In this document: piece after piece, positions 14,839-15,008 of the stretch | How the letters are laid out: the number at the start of each line of letters is the position of its first letter | How positions within the stretch are numbered: the stretch's first letter is position 1 | From: RGIG4608 sp045637205 | GTDB taxonomy: Bacteria > Bacillota > Clostridia > Oscillospirales > CAG-272 | Length of the DNA stretch: 15,008 nucleotides | Assembly (NCBI GenBank): GCA_045637205.1 | Contig: JAZTYY010000061.1 | Coordinates: 1-15,008, forward strand | Reading direction: 5' to 3' | Position numbers and translations under genes: made by a program | Notes under the pieces: generated by a model | The model's database searches: none | Seen by the model: the letters and a program-made list of their open reading frames with translations, nothing else | Told to the model about the DNA's origin: nothing

Positions 14839-14907
14839 AAAAAAGTGTATAATAAACCTAATTATAGTCATTATATCATAAAATCAATAAAAATTCCACA
14901 CTTTTTT
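14839..14907. repeat. 10-bp inverted repeat flanking the lon promoter
   Basis: AAAAAAGTGT (14839-14848) and its exact complement ACACTTTTTT (14898-14907) are separated by 49 bp containing both candidate -10 boxes. The arms could be two sites for one regulator, or could pair in a transcript reading through on either strand. The A/T runs raise the chance of coincidence. Confidence 0.4.
14861..14898 (-). promoter_or_regulatory. Candidate promoters of the lon-to-rluB run
   Basis: On the minus strand TATAAT at 14875-14870 is preceded by TGA, giving an extended -10, about 50 bp before the lon start; the -35 region (TGGAAT, 14898-14893) is weak, as is usual with an extended -10. A second TATAAT at 14866-14861 has TTGATT 15 bp upstream. 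Either could serve. No CIRCE or CtsR-type operator was recognised. Confidence 0.55.
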
Positions 14908-14943
14908 GAAAATATATTCTCAATTTTACTTAATTATTTTACA

Positions 14944-14962
14944 TTTGTATGATATATACAAA
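14944..14962. repeat. 19-bp interrupted palindrome near the right edge
   Basis: TTTGTAT (14944-14950) and ATACAAA (14956-14962) are perfect 7-bp arms around GATAT. The size and symmetry resemble a repressor half-site pair. It lies about 120 bp upstream of lon and may serve lon or a gene beyond the window edge. The rest of 14963-15008 is AT-rich and shows no gene. Confidence 0.35.
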
Positions 14963-15008
14963 ATAATATTAAATTCATAAAAATACTTGATTTATTTAGT
15001 AAAATGTG

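Noticed and set aside
14892..14900. AATTCCACA as a further DnaA box near lon
   Set aside because: Two changes from the repeat found upstream of rex and only a single copy.

Overview
The window is AT-rich, densely packed bacterial chromosome. It has short intergenic gaps, strong Shine-Dalgarno sequences (AGGAG, AAAGGTGA, GGAGG) and gene content typical of low-GC Firmicutes, most likely class Clostridia. The evidence for that is a redox repressor Rex, a DnaD-like protein next to a zinc-motif DnaC/DnaI-like ATPase, ScpA/ScpB condensin partners, a GerW/YtfJ spore-type protein with its DUF2953 (YtfI-like) neighbour, and a DacF-type carboxypeptidase. I cannot name a genus. No rRNA, tRNA, CRISPR array, insertion sequence, prophage gene or transposase was seen.

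Layout. (1) Positions 22-4769, plus strand: dCMP deaminase, RimI and TsaD, then a 148-bp gap holding five TTTTCCACA-type repeats, then rex, a tandem-DnaD-domain protein and a DnaC/DnaI-type helicase-loader ATPase. This arm ends in a bidirectional hairpin at 4781-4808. (2) Positions 4822-5028, minus strand: a small single-pass membrane protein with an acidic, cysteine-rich tail, with its own promoter over a perfect 16-bp palindrome. (3) Positions 5140-6580, plus strand: prmC and an HD-domain hydrolase, ending at a terminator shared with the convergent block. (4) Positions 6607-14821, minus strand: a probable nine-gene transcription unit read right to left as lon, engB, M50 protease, scpA, scpB, DUF2953, gerW, dacF, rluB. 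The gaps range from 1 to 53 nt, with two 8-nt overlaps. (5) Positions 14822-15008: lon promoter region with inverted repeats and no gene.

Functionally the window is mostly housekeeping: nucleotide metabolism, tRNA t6A and ribosome/release-factor modification, NADH-responsive regulation, helicase loading, chromosome segregation, ribosome assembly, protein quality control and peptidoglycan trimming. No obvious new defence or mobile system is present. The best candidates for a second look are regulatory. They are the DnaA-box-like cluster directly upstream of rex and the two replication-initiation genes, a hairpin that buries the dacF ribosome binding site, the palindrome in the promoter of the cysteine-rich small protein, and a possible ATT start on the DUF2953 gene.
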